From Halisarca cf. caerulea (Eukaryota > Porifera > Demospongiae > Chondrillida > Halisarcidae), in the NCBI GenBank assembly GCA_963170055.1, contig CAUJGJ010000107.1, positions 1 to 64,000 of the forward strand: a DNA stretch of 64,000 bases, in the 5' to 3' direction. The number at the start of each line of letters is the position of its first letter. Positions within the stretch are counted from its first letter, which is position 1. This document shows positions 1 through 11,649 of the stretch, one piece after another. The notes beneath the pieces are model-generated. The model was not told the DNA's origin. It saw only the letters and a program-made list of their open reading frames with translations, and ran no database searches. A program made the translations under genes and the position numbers.

Positions 1-1664
1 TGGACAAACATGAAGTTTCTGAAGTGCTGTGGGCGTATTTGTGTAGTGTTGGATATGCTGGTGCTAATACCAATATTTGGCACTAGCACCACGCACATTC
101 CGATTGGACACACATGAAGATTTTTAACTACTGTGGGCGTATTTGTGTAATGTTGGATATGCTGGTGCTAATACCAATATTTGGCACTAGCACCACGCAC
201 ATTCCCAGTGGACACACATGAAGTTTCTGAAGTGCTGTGGGCGTATTTGTGTAGTGTTGGATATGCTGGTGCTAATACCAATATTTGGCACTAGCACCAC
301 ACACATTCGCAGTGGACACACATGAAGTTTCTGAAGTTCTGTGGGCGTATTTGTGTAGTGTTGGATATGCTGGTGCTAATACCAATATTTGGCACTAGCA
401 CCACACACATTCCCAGTGGACACACATGAAGTTTCTGAAGTGCTGTGGGCGTATTTGTGTAGTGTTGGATATGCTGGTGCTAATACCAATATTTGGCACT
501 AGCACCACACACATTCGCAGTGGACACACATGAAGTTTCTGAAGTTCTGTGGGCGTATTTGTGTAGTGTTGGATATGCTGGTGCTAAAACCAATATTTGG
601 CACTAGCACCACGCACATTCCCAGTGGACACACATGAAGTTTCTGAAGTGCTGTGGGCGTATTTGTGTAGTGTTGGATATGCTGGTGCTAAAACCAATAT
701 TTGGCACTAGCACCACGCACATTCCCAGTGGACACACATGAAGTTTCTGAAGTGCTGTGGGCGTATTTGTGTAGTGTTGGATATGGTGGTGCTAATACCA
801 ATATTTGGCACTAGCACCACACACATTCCCAGAGGACACACATGAAGATTTTTAACTACTGTTGAAGTATTTGTGTAATGTTGGATATGCTGGTGCTAAT
901 ACCAATATTTGGCACTAGCACCACGCACATTCCCAGTGGACACACATGACTTTTCTGAAGTGCTGTAGGCGTATTTGTGTAGTGTTGGATATGGTGGTGC
1001 TAATACCAATATTTGGCACTAGCACCACGCACATTCCCAGTGGACACACATGACCTTTCTGAAGTGCTGTGGGCGTATATGTGTAGTGTTGGATATGCTG
1101 GTGCTAATACAAATATTTGGTACTAGCACCACGCACATTCCCAGTAGACACACATTAAGTTTCTGAAGATCTGTGGGCGTATTTGTGTAGTGTTGGATAT
1201 GCTGGTGCTAATACCAATATTTGGCACTAGCACCACACACATTCCCAGTGGACACACATGAAGATTCTTAACAACTGTGGGCGTATTTGTGTAATGTTGG
1301 ATATGCTGGTGCTAATACGAATATTTGGCACTGGCACCAAGCGCATTCCCAGTGGAAACACATGACCTTTCTGAAGTACTGTGGGCGTATTTGTGTAGTG
1401 TTGGATGTGGTGGTGCTAATACCAATATTTGTCACTAGCACCACGCACATTCCCAGTGGACACACATGAAGTTTCTGAAGTGCTGTGGGCGTATTTGTGT
1501 AGTGTTGGATATGGTGGTGCTAATACCAATATTTGGCACTAGCACCACGCACTTTCCCAGTGGACACACATGAAGTTTCTTATATGCTGTGGGCGTATTT
1601 GTGTAGTGTTGGATATGCTGGTGCTAATACCAATATTTGGCACTAGCACCACGCACATTGTCAG
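1..1664. repeat. HOR block, 16 monomers (a to o)
   Basis: Monomer order is a-b-c-d-c-d-(d-like)-g-h-i-j-k-l-m-n-o. It carries the c-d pair twice (209-624) and lacks e and f, which appear in later units. The monomer at 313 combines gaagttctg with an acacacattcccag end. The monomers at 521 and 625 share ctaaaacc in place of ctaatacc. The left edge is cut by the window, so the unit may begin further left. It leads directly into class p at 1665. Confidence 0.85.
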
Positions 1665-2912
1665 GGGACACACATGAAGTTTCTGAAGTGCTGTGGGCGT
1701 ATCTGTGTAGTGTTATATATGCTGGTGCTAATACCAATATTTGGCACTAGCACCACGCACATTCCCAGTGGACACACATGAAGTTTCTGAAGATCTGTGG
1801 GCGTATCTGTGTAGTGTTGGATATGCTGGTGCTAATACCAATATTTGGCACTAGCACCACACACATTCGCAGTGGACACACATGAAGTTTCTGAAGTTCT
1901 GTGGGCGTATTTGTGTAGTGTTGGATATGCTGGTGCTAAAACCAATATTTGGCACTAGCACCACGCACATTCCCAGTGGACACACATGAAGTTTCTGAAG
2001 TGCTGTTGGCGTATTTGTGTAGTGTTGGATATGGTGGTGCTAATACCAATATTTGGCACTAGCACCACGCACATTCCCAGTGAACACACATGAAGTTTCT
2101 GAAGTGCTGTGGGCATATTTTTGTAGTGTTGGATATGCTGGTGCTAATACCAATATTTGGCACTAGCACCACGCACATTCCCAGTGGACACACATGAAGT
2201 TTCTGAAGTGCTGTGGGCGTATTTGTGTAGTGTTGGATATGGTGGTGCTAATACCAAAATTTGGCACTAGCACCACACATATTCCCAGAGGACACACATG
2301 AAGATTTTTAACTACTGTTGAAGTATTTGTGTAATGTTGGATATGCTGGTGCTAATACCAATATTTGGCACTAGCACCACGCACATTCCCAGTGGACACA
2401 CATGACTTTTCTGAAGTGCTGTAGGCGTATTTGTGTAGTGTTGGATATGGTGGTGCTAATACCAATATTTGGCACTAGCACCACACACATTCCCAGTGGA
2501 CACAAATGACCTTTCTGAAGTGCTGTGGGCGTATATGTGTAGTGTTGGATATGCTGGTGCTAATACAAATATTTGGTACTAGCACCACGCACATTCCCAG
2601 TAGACACACATTAAGTTTCTGAAGATCTGTGGGCGTATTTGTGTAGTGTTGGATATGCTGGTGCTAATACCAATATTTGGCACTAGCACCACACACATTC
2701 CCAGTGGACACACATGAAGATTCTTAACAACTGTGGGCGTATTTGTGTAATGTTGGATATGCTGGTGCTAATACGAATATTTGGCACTGGCACCAAGCGC
2801 ATTCCCAGTGGAAACACATGACCTTTCTGAAGTACTGTGGGCGTATTTGTGTAGTGTTGGATGTGGTGGTGCTAATACCAATATTTGGCACTAGCACCAC
2901 GCACATTGTCAG
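1665..2912. repeat. 12-monomer HOR unit (1248 bp), copy 1
   Basis: Order is p-q-d-e-f-g-h-i-j-k-l-(m/o). The last monomer, 2809-2912, starts as class m (tggaaacac, ggatgtggtgg) and ends as class o (attgtcag). Monomer n and most of o have therefore been lost by an exchange inside the monomer. Monomer q at 1769 ends acacattcgcag like class c, a second fusion that removes a and b. The g monomer at 2185 has ccaaaatttgg. Confidence 0.9.
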
Positions 2913-4680
2913 GGGACACACATGAAGTTTCTGAAGTGCTGTGGGCGTATCTGTGTAGTGTTATATATGCTGGTGCTAATACCAATATTTGGCACTAGCA
3001 CCACGCACATTCCCAGTGGACACACATGAAGTTTCTGAAGATCTGTGGGCGTATCTGTGTAGTGTTGGATATGCTGGTGCTAATACCAATATTTGGCACT
3101 AGCACCACACACATTCGCAGTGGACACACATGAAGTTTCTGAAGTTCTGTGGGCGTATTTGTGTAGTGTTGGATATGCTGGTGCTAAAACCAATATTTGG
3201 CACTAGCACCACGCACATTCCCAGTGGACACACATGAAGTTTCTGAAGTGCTGTTGGCGTATTTGTGTAGTGTTGGATATGGTGGTGCTAATACCAATAT
3301 TTGGCACTAGCACCACGCACATTCCCAGTGAACACACATGAAGTTTCTGAAGTGCTGTGGGCATATTTTTGTAGTGTTGGATATGCTGGTGCTAATACCA
3401 ATATTTGGCACTAGCACCACGCACATTCCCAGTGGACACACATGAAGTTTCTGAAGTGCTGTGGGCGTATTTGTGTAGTGTTGGATATGGTGGTGATAAT
3501 ACCAATATTTGGCACTAGCACCACACACATTCCCAGAGGACACACATGAAGATTTTTAACTACTGTTGAAGTATTTGTGTAATGTTGGATATGCTGGTGC
3601 TAATACCAATATTTGGCACTAGCACCACGCACATTCCCAGTGGACACACATGACTTTTCTGAAGTGCTGTAGGCGTATTTGTGTAGTGTTGGATATGGTG
3701 GTGCTAATACCAATATTTGGCACTAGCACCACGCACATTCCCAGTGGACACACATGACCTTTCTGAAGTGCTGTGGGCGTATTTGTGTAGTGTTGGATAT
3801 GGTGGTGCTAATACCAATATTTGGCACTAGCACCACGCACATTCCCAGTGAACACACATGAAGTTTCTGAAGTGCTGTGGGCATATTTTTGTAGTGTTGG
3901 ATATGCTGGTGCTAATACCAATATTTGGCACTAGCACCACGCACATTCCCAGTGGACACACATGAAGTTTCTGAAGTGCTGTGGGCGTATTTGTGTAGTG
4001 TTGGATATGGTGGTGCTAATACCAAAATTTGGCACTAGCACCACACATATTCCCAGAGGACACACATGAAGATTTTTAACTACTGTTGAAGTATTTGTGT
4101 AATGTTGGATATGCTGGTGCTAATACCAATATTTGGCACTAGCACCACGCACATTCCCAGTGGACACACATGACTTTTCTGAAGTGCTGTAGGCGTATTT
4201 GTGTAGTGTTGGATATGGTGGTGCTAATACCAATATTTGGCACTAGCACCACACACATTCCCAGTGGACACACATGACCTTTCTGAAGTGCTGTGGGCGT
4301 ATATGTGTAGTGTTGGATATGCTGGTGCTAATACAAATATTTGGTACTAGCACCACGCACATTCCCAGTAGACACACATTAAGTTTCTGAAGATCTGTGG
4401 GCGTATTTGTGTAGTGTTGGATATGCTGGTGCTAATACCAATATTTGGCACTAGCACCACACACATTCCCAGTGGACACACATGAAGATTCTTAACAACT
4501 GTGGGCGTATTTGTGTAATGTTGGATATGCTGGTGCTAATACGAATATTTGGCACTGGCACCAAGCGCATTCCCAGTGGAAACACATGACCTTTCTGAAG
4601 TACTGTGGGCGTATTTGTGTAGTGTTGGATGTGGTGGTGCTAATACCAATATTTGGCACTAGCACCACGCACATTGTCAG
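2913..4680. repeat. 12-monomer HOR unit expanded to 17 by a 5-monomer duplication
   Basis: Order is p-q-d-e-f-g-h-i-(j/e)-f-g-h-i-j-k-l-(m/o). The monomer at 3745 begins as j (tgacctttctg) and ends as e (ggtggtg, cgcacattcccag followed by tgaacac). This chimera marks the junction of a 520-bp duplication of f-g-h-i. The two g copies differ: 3433 has ggtgataatacc and 3953 has ccaaaatttgg. The copies were therefore already distinct, or came from different units. Confidence 0.9.
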
Positions 4681-5928
4681 GGGACACACATGAAGTTTCT
4701 GAAGTGCTGTGGGCGTATCTGTGTAGTGTTATATATGCTGGTGCTAATACCAATATTTGGCACTAGCACCACGCACATTCCCAGTGGACACACATGAAGT
4801 TTCTGAAGATCTGTGGGCGTATCTGTGTAGTGTTGGATATGCTGGTGCTAATACCAATATTTGGCACTAGCACCACACACATTCGCAGTGGACACACATG
4901 AAGTTTCTGAAGTTCTGTGGGCGTATTTGTGTAGTGTTGGATATGCTGGTGCTAAAACCAATATTTGGCACTAGCACCACGCACATTCCCAGTGGACACA
5001 CATGAAGTTTCTGAAGTGCTGTTGGCGTATTTGTGTAGTGTTGGATATGGTGGTGCTAATACCAATATTTGGCACTAGCACCACGCACATTCCCAGTGAA
5101 CACACATGAAGTTTCTGAAGTGCTGTGGGCATATTTTTGTAGTGTTGGATATGCTGGTGCTAATACCAATATTTGGCACTAGCACCACGCACATTCCCAG
5201 TGGACACACATGAAGTTTCTGAAGTGCTGTGGGCGTATTTGTGTAGTGTTGGATATGGTGGTGATAATACCAATATTTGGCACTAGCACCACACACATTC
5301 CCAGAGGACACACATGAAGATTTTTAACTACTGTTGAAGTATTTGTGTAATGTTGGATATGCTGGTGCTAATACCAATATTTGGCACTAGCACCACGCAC
5401 ATTCCCAGTGGACACACATGACTTTTCTGAAGTGCTGTAGGCGTATTTGTGTAGTGTTGGATATGGTGGTGCTAATACCAATATTTGGCACTAGCACCAC
5501 GCACATTCCCAGTGGACACACATGACCTTTCTGAAGTGCTGTGGGCGTATATGTGTAGTGTTGGATATGCTGGTGCTAATACAAATATTTGGTACTAGCA
5601 CCACGCACATTCCCAGTAGACACACATTAAGTTTCTGAAGATCTGTGGGCGTATTTGTGTAGTGTTGGATATGCTGGTGCTAATACCAATATTTGGCACT
5701 AGCACCACACACATTCCCAGTGGACACACATGAAGATTCTTAACAACTGTGGGCGTATTTGTGTAATGTTGGATATGCTGGTGCTAATACGAATATTTGG
5801 TACTGGCACCAAGCGCATTCCCAGTGGAAACACATGACCTTTCTGAAGTACTGTGGGCGTATTTGTGTAGTGTTGGATGTGGTGGTGCTAATACCAATAT
5901 TTGGCACTAGCACCACGCACATTGTCAG
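4681..5928. repeat. 12-monomer HOR unit (1248 bp), copy 3
   Basis: Order p-q-d-e-f-g-h-i-j-k-l-(m/o), the same as 1665-2912 and in register with it. It shares the m/o chimera (5825) and the ggtgataatacc variant of g (5201) with the preceding expanded unit. That points to recent local homogenisation. Confidence 0.9.
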
Positions 5929-7384
5929 GGGACACACATGAAGTTTCTGAAGTGCTGTGGGCGTATCTGTGTAGTGTTATATATGCTGGTGCTAATACCA
6001 ATATTTGGCACTAGCACCACGCACATTCCCAGTGGACACACATGAAGTTTCTGAAGATCTGTGGGCGTATCTGTGTAGTGTTGGATATGCTGGTGCTAAT
6101 ACCAATATTTGGCACTAGCACCACACACATTCGCAGTGGACACACATGAAGTTTCTGAAGTTCTGTGGGCGTATTTGTGTAGTGTTGGATATGCTGGTGC
6201 TAAAACCAATATTTGGCACTAGCACCACGCACATTCCCAGTGGACACACATGAAGTTTCTGAAGTGCTGTTGGCGTATTTGTGTAGTGTTGGATATGGTG
6301 GTGCTAATACCAATATTTGGCACTAGCACCACGCACATTCCCAGTGAACACACATGAAGTTTCTGAAGTGCTGTGGGCATATTTTTGTAGTGTTGGATAT
6401 GCTGGTGCTAATACCAATATTTGGCACTAGCACCACGCACATTCCCAGTGGACACACATGAAGTTTCTGAAGTGCTGTGGGCGTATTTGTGTAGTGTTGG
6501 ATATGGTGGTGCTAATACCAATATTTGGCACTAGCACCACACACATTCCCAGAGGACACACATGAAGATTTTTAACTACTGTTGAAGTATTTGTGTAATG
6601 TTGGATATGCTGGTGCTAATACCAATATTTGGCACTAGCACCACGCACATTCCCAGTGGACACACATGACTTTTCTGAAGTGCTGTAGGCGTATTTGTGT
6701 AGTGTTGGATATGGTGGTGCTAATACCAATATTTGGCACTAGCACCACGCACATTCCCAGTGGACACACATGACCTTTCTGAAGTGCTGTGGGCGTATAT
6801 GTGTAGTGTTGGATATGCTGGTGCTAATACAAATATTTGGTACTAGCACCACGCACATTCCCAGTAGACACACATTAAGTTTCTGAAGATCTGTGGGCGT
6901 ATTTGTGTAGTGTTGGATATGCTGGTGCTAATACCAATATTTGGCACTAGCACCACACACATTCCCAGTGGACACACATGAAGATTCTTAACAACTGTGG
7001 GCGTATTTGTGTAATGTTGGATATGCTGGTGCTAATACGAATATTTGGCACTGGCACCAAGCGCATTCCCAGTGGAAACACATGATCTTTCTGAAGTACT
7101 GTGGGCGTATTTGTGTAGTGTTGGATGTGGTGGTGCTAATACCAATATTCTTCACTAGCACCACGCACATTCCCAGTGGACACACATGAAGTTTCTGAAG
7201 TGCTGTGGGCGTATTTGTGTAGTGTTGGATATGGTGGTGCTAATACCAATATTTGGCACTAGCACCACGCACTTTCCCAGTGGACACACATGAAGTTTCT
7301 TATATGCTGTGGGCGTATTTGTGTAGTGTTGGATATGCTGGTGCTAATACCAATATTTGGCACTAGCACCACGCACATTGTCAG
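5929..7384. repeat. 14-monomer HOR unit (1456 bp)
   Basis: Order p-q-d-e-f-g-h-i-j-k-l-m-n-o, with m, n and o all intact, unlike the 12-monomer units to its left. The m monomer at 7073 has a private tgatctttctg and an atattcttcac segment. The g monomer at 6449 has the usual ggtgctaatacc. This is the parent form from which the 12-monomer unit could arise by fusing m to o. Confidence 0.9.
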
Positions 7385-7592
7385 GGGACACACATGAAGT
7401 TTCTGAAGTGCTGTGGGCGTATTTGTGTAGTGTTGGATATGGTGGTGCTAATACCAATATTTGGCACTAGCACCACGCACTTTCCCAGTGGACACACATG
7501 AAGTTTCTTATATGCTGTGGGCGTATTTGTGTAGTGTTGGATATGCTGGTGCTAATACCAATATTTGGCACTAGCACCACGCACATTGTCAG
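7177..7592. repeat. Two-monomer (208-bp) n-o tandem duplication
   Basis: The n-o pair at 7177-7384 is repeated at 7385-7592. The second n begins gggacac rather than tggacac, because the o before it ends attgtcag. The junction therefore preserves the o-to-p boundary. The second pair is otherwise the same, down to cgcactttcccag and ttcttatatg. Class p follows at 7593. Confidence 0.85.
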
Positions 7593-7696
7593 GGGACACA
7601 CATGAAGTTTCTGAAGTGCTGTGGGCGTATCTGTGTAGTGTTATATATGCTGGTGCTAATACCAATATTTGGCACTAGCACCACGCACATTCCCAG
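7593..7696. repeat. Single class p monomer linking blocks
   Basis: One p monomer (gggacac start, gtatctg, ttatatatg) that joins the n-o duplication to the 25-monomer unit beginning at 7697. Confidence 0.85.
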
Positions 7697-8528
7697 TGGA
7701 CACACATGAAGTTTCTGAAGATCTGTGGGCGTATCTGTGTAGTGTTGGATATGCTGGTGCTAATACCAATATTTGGCACTAGCACCACGCACATTCCCAG
7801 TGGACAAACATGAAGTTTCTGAAGTGCTGTGGGCGTATTTGTGTAGTGTTGGATATGGTGGTGCTAATACCAATATTTGGCACTAGCACCACACACATTC
7901 CCAGAGGACACACATGAAGATTTTTAACTACTGTGGAAGTATTTGTGTAATGTTGGATATGCTGGTGCTAATACCAATATTTGGCACTAGCACCACGCAC
8001 ATTCCCAGTGGACACACATGACTTTTCTGAAGTGCTGTAGGCGTATTTGTGTAGTGTTTGATATGGTGGTGCTAATACCAATATTTGGCAGTAGCACCAC
8101 GCACATTCCCAGTGGACACACATGACTTTTCTGAAGTACTGTGGGCGTATTTGTGTAATGTTGGATATGCTGGTGCTAATACCAATATTTGGCACTGGCA
8201 CCACGCGCATTCCCAGTGGACACACATGACCTTTCTGAAGTACTGTGGGCGCATTTGTGTAGGGTTGGATGTGGTGGTGCTAATACCAATATTTGGCACT
8301 AGCACCACGCACATTCCCAGTGGACACACATGAAGTTTCTGAAGTGCTGTGGGCGTATTTGTGTAGTGTTGGATATGCTGGTGCTAATACCAATATTTGG
8401 CACTAGCACCACGCACTTTCCCAGTGGACACACATGAAGTTTCTTATATGCTGTGGGCGTATTTGTGTAGTGTTGGATATGGTGGTGCTAATACCAATAT
8501 TTGGCACTAGCACCACGCACATTCTCAG

Positions 8529-10297
8529 GGGACACACATGAAGTTTCTGAAGATCTGTGGGCGTATCTGTGTAGTGTTGGATATGCTGGTGCTAATACCA
8601 ATATTTGGCACTAGCACCACGCACATTCCCAGTGGACAAACATGAAGTTTCTGAAGTGCTGTGGGCGTATTTGTGTAGTGTTGGATATGCTGGTGCTAAT
8701 ACCAATATTTGGCACTAGCACCACGCACATTCCGATTGGACACACATGAAGATTTTTAACTACTGTGGGCGTATTTGTGTAATGTTGGATATGCTGTTGC
8801 TAATACCAATATTTGGCACTAGCACCACGCACATTCCCAGTGGACACACATGAAGTTTCTGAAGTGCTGTGGGCGTATTTGTGTAGTGTTGGATATGCTG
8901 GTGCTAATACCAATATTTGGCACTAGCACCACACACATTCGCAGTGGACACACATGAAGTTTCTGAAGTTCTGTGGGCGTATTTGTGTAGTGTTGGATAT
9001 GCTGGTGCTAAAACCAATATTTGGCACTAGCACCACGCACATTCCCAGTGGACACACATGAAGTTTCTGAAGTGCTGTTGGCGTATTTGTGTAGTGTTGG
9101 ATATGGTGGTGCTAATACCAATATTTGGCACTAGCACCACGCACATTCCCAGTGAACACACATGAAGTTTCTGAAGTGCTGTGGGCATATTTTTGTAGTG
9201 TTGGATATGCTGGTGCTAATACCAATATTTGGCACTAGCACCACGCACATTCCCAGTGGACACACATGAAGTTTCTGAAGTGCTGTGGGCGTATTTGTGT
9301 AGTGTTGGATATGGTGGTGCTAATACCAATATTTGGCACTAGCACCACACACATTCCCAGAGGACACACATGAAGATTTTTAACTACTGTTGAAGTATTT
9401 GTGTAATGTTGGATATGCTGGTGCTAATACCAATATTTGGCACTAGCACCACGCACATTCCCAGTAGGACACACATGACTTTTCTGAAGTGCTGTAGGCG
9501 TATTTGTGTAGTGTTGGATATGGTGGTTCTAATACCAATATTTGGCACTAGCACCACGCACATTCCCAGTGGACACACATGACCTTTCTGAAGTGCTGTG
9601 GGCGTATATGTGTAGTGTTGGATATGCTGGTGCTAATACAAATATTTGGTACTAGCACCACGCACATTCCCAGTAGACACACATTAAGTTTCTGAAGATC
9701 TGTGGGCGTATTTGTGTAGTGTTGGATATGCTGGTGCTAATACCAATATTTGGCACTAGCACCACACACATTCCCAATGGACACACATGAAGATTCTTAA
9801 CAACTGTGGGCGTATTTGTGTAATGTTGGATATGCTGGTGCTAATACGAATATTTGGCACTGGCACCAAGCGCATTAACAGTGGAAACACATGACCTTTC
9901 TGAAGTACTGTGGGCGTATTTGTGTAGTGTTGGATGTGGTGGTGCTAATACCAATATTTGTCACTAGCACCACGCACATTCCCAGTGGACACACATGAAG
10001 TTTCTGAAGTGCTGTGGGCGTATTTGTGTAGTGTTGGATATGGTGGTGCTAATACCAATATTTGGCACTAGCACCACGCACTTTCCCAGTGGACACACAT
10101 GAAGTTTCTTATATGCTGTGGGCGTATTTGTGTAGTGTTGGATATGCTGGTGCTAATACCAATATTTGGCACTAGCACCACGCACATTGTCAGGGGACAC
10201 ACATGAAGTTTCTGAAGTGCTGTGGGCGTATCTGTGTAGTGTTATATATGCTGGTGCTAATACCAATATTTGGCACTAGCACCACGCACATTCCCAG
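8529..10297. repeat. Complete 17-monomer cycle (1769 bp)
   Basis: Order q-a-b-c-d-e-f-g-h-i-j-k-l-m-n-o-p with no missing, fused or extra monomer: 17 x 104 plus one inserted base at 9466. The shorter 12- and 14-monomer units to the left can all be derived from this order by losing a, b and c (q/c fusion) or n and o (m/o fusion). It is the best candidate for the ancestral HOR of the first family. That it is ancestral is an inference from parsimony. Confidence 0.8.
9465..9569. repeat. 105-bp monomer with a one-base insertion (class i)
   Basis: The boundary reads cccagtaggacac instead of cccagtggacac, adding one base. The same insertion in the same class and context occurs at 35145-35249. It is a shared derived marker linking the two loci. 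Confidence 0.9.
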
Positions 10298-11649
10298 TGG
10301 ACACACATGAAGTTTCTGAAGATCTGTGGGCGTATCTGTGTAGTGTTGGATATGCTGGTGCTAATACCCATATTTGGCACTAGCACCATGCACATTCCCA
10401 GTGGACAAACATGAAGTTTCTGAAGTGCTGTGGGCGTATTTGTGTAGTGTTGGATATGGTGGTGCTAATACCAATATTTGGCACTAGCACCACACACATT
10501 CCCAGAGGACACACATGAAGATTTTTAACTACTGTGGAAGTATTTGTGTAATGTTGGATATGCTGGTGCTAATACCAATATTTGGCACTAGCACCACGCA
10601 CATTCCCAGTGGACACACATGACTTTTCTGAAGTGCTGTAGGCGTATTTGTGTAGTGTTGGATATGGTGGTGCTAATACCAATATTTGGCACTAGCACCA
10701 CGCACATTCCCAGTGGACACACATGACCTTTCTGAAGTACTGTGGGCGTATTTGTGTAATGTTGGATATGCTGGTGCTAATACCAATATTTGGCACTGGC
10801 ACCACGCGCATTCCCAGTGGACACACATGACCTTTCTGAAGTACTGTGGGCGCATTTGTGTAGTGTTGGATGTGGTGGTGCTAATACCAATATTTGGCAC
10901 TAGCACCACGCACATTCCCAGTGGACACACATGAAGTTTCTGAAGTGCTGTGGGCGTATTTGTGTAGTGTTGGATATGCTGGTGCTAATACCAATATTTG
11001 GCACTAGCACCACGCACTTTCCCAGTGGACACACATGAAGTTTCTTATATGCTGTGGGCGTATTTGTGTAGTGATGGATATGGTGGTGCTAATACCAATA
11101 TTTGGCACTAGCACCACGCACATTCTCAGGGGACACACATGAAGTTTCTGAAGATCTGTGGGCGTATCTGTGTAGTGTTGGATATGCTGGTGCTAATACC
11201 AATATTTGGCACTAGCACCACGCACATTCCCAGTGGACAAACATGAAGTTTCTGAAGTGCTGTGGGCGTATTTGTGTAGTGTTGGATATGCTGGTGCTAA
11301 TACCAATATTTGGCACTAGCACCACGCACATTCCGATTGGACACACATGAAGATTTTTAACTACTGTGGGCGTATTTGTGTAATGTTGGATATGCTGTTG
11401 CTAATACCAATATTTGGCACTAGCACCACGCACATTCCCAGTGGACACACATGAAGTTTCTGAAGTGCTGTGGGCGTATTTGTGTAGTGTTGGATATGCT
11501 GGTGCTAATACCAATATTTTTCGCTAGCACCACACACATTCGCAGTGGACACACATGAAGTTTCTGAAGTTCTGTGGGCGTATTTGTGTAGTGTTGGATA
11601 TGCTGGTGCTAATACCAATATTTGGCACTAGCACCACGCACATTCCCAG
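10298..11649. repeat. 25-monomer HOR unit, copy 2, first 13 monomers
   Basis: Order q-(a/g)-h-i-r-s-t-u-q-a-b-c-d, aligning to 7697-9048 at an offset of 2601. Private changes are tacccatatttgg in q at 10298, gtgatggatatgg in u at 11026, and atatttttcgctag in c at 11442. After d the expected e and f are missing and a g monomer starts the next block. Confidence 0.88.

Larger units (their letters stand above)
7697..10297. repeat. 25-monomer HOR unit (2601 bp), copy 1
   Basis: It starts q-(a/g)-h-i-r-s-t-u and then runs q-a-b-c-d-e-f-g-h-i-j-k-l-m-n-o-p. The a/g chimera at 7801 begins tggacaaac and ends as g. The stretch 8529-10297 (q through p) is the only complete, uninterrupted 17-class cycle in the window. 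The i monomer at 9465 is 105 bp long (cccagtaggacac). The next unit starts again with q-(a/g) at 10298, exactly 2601 bp later. Confidence 0.9.
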
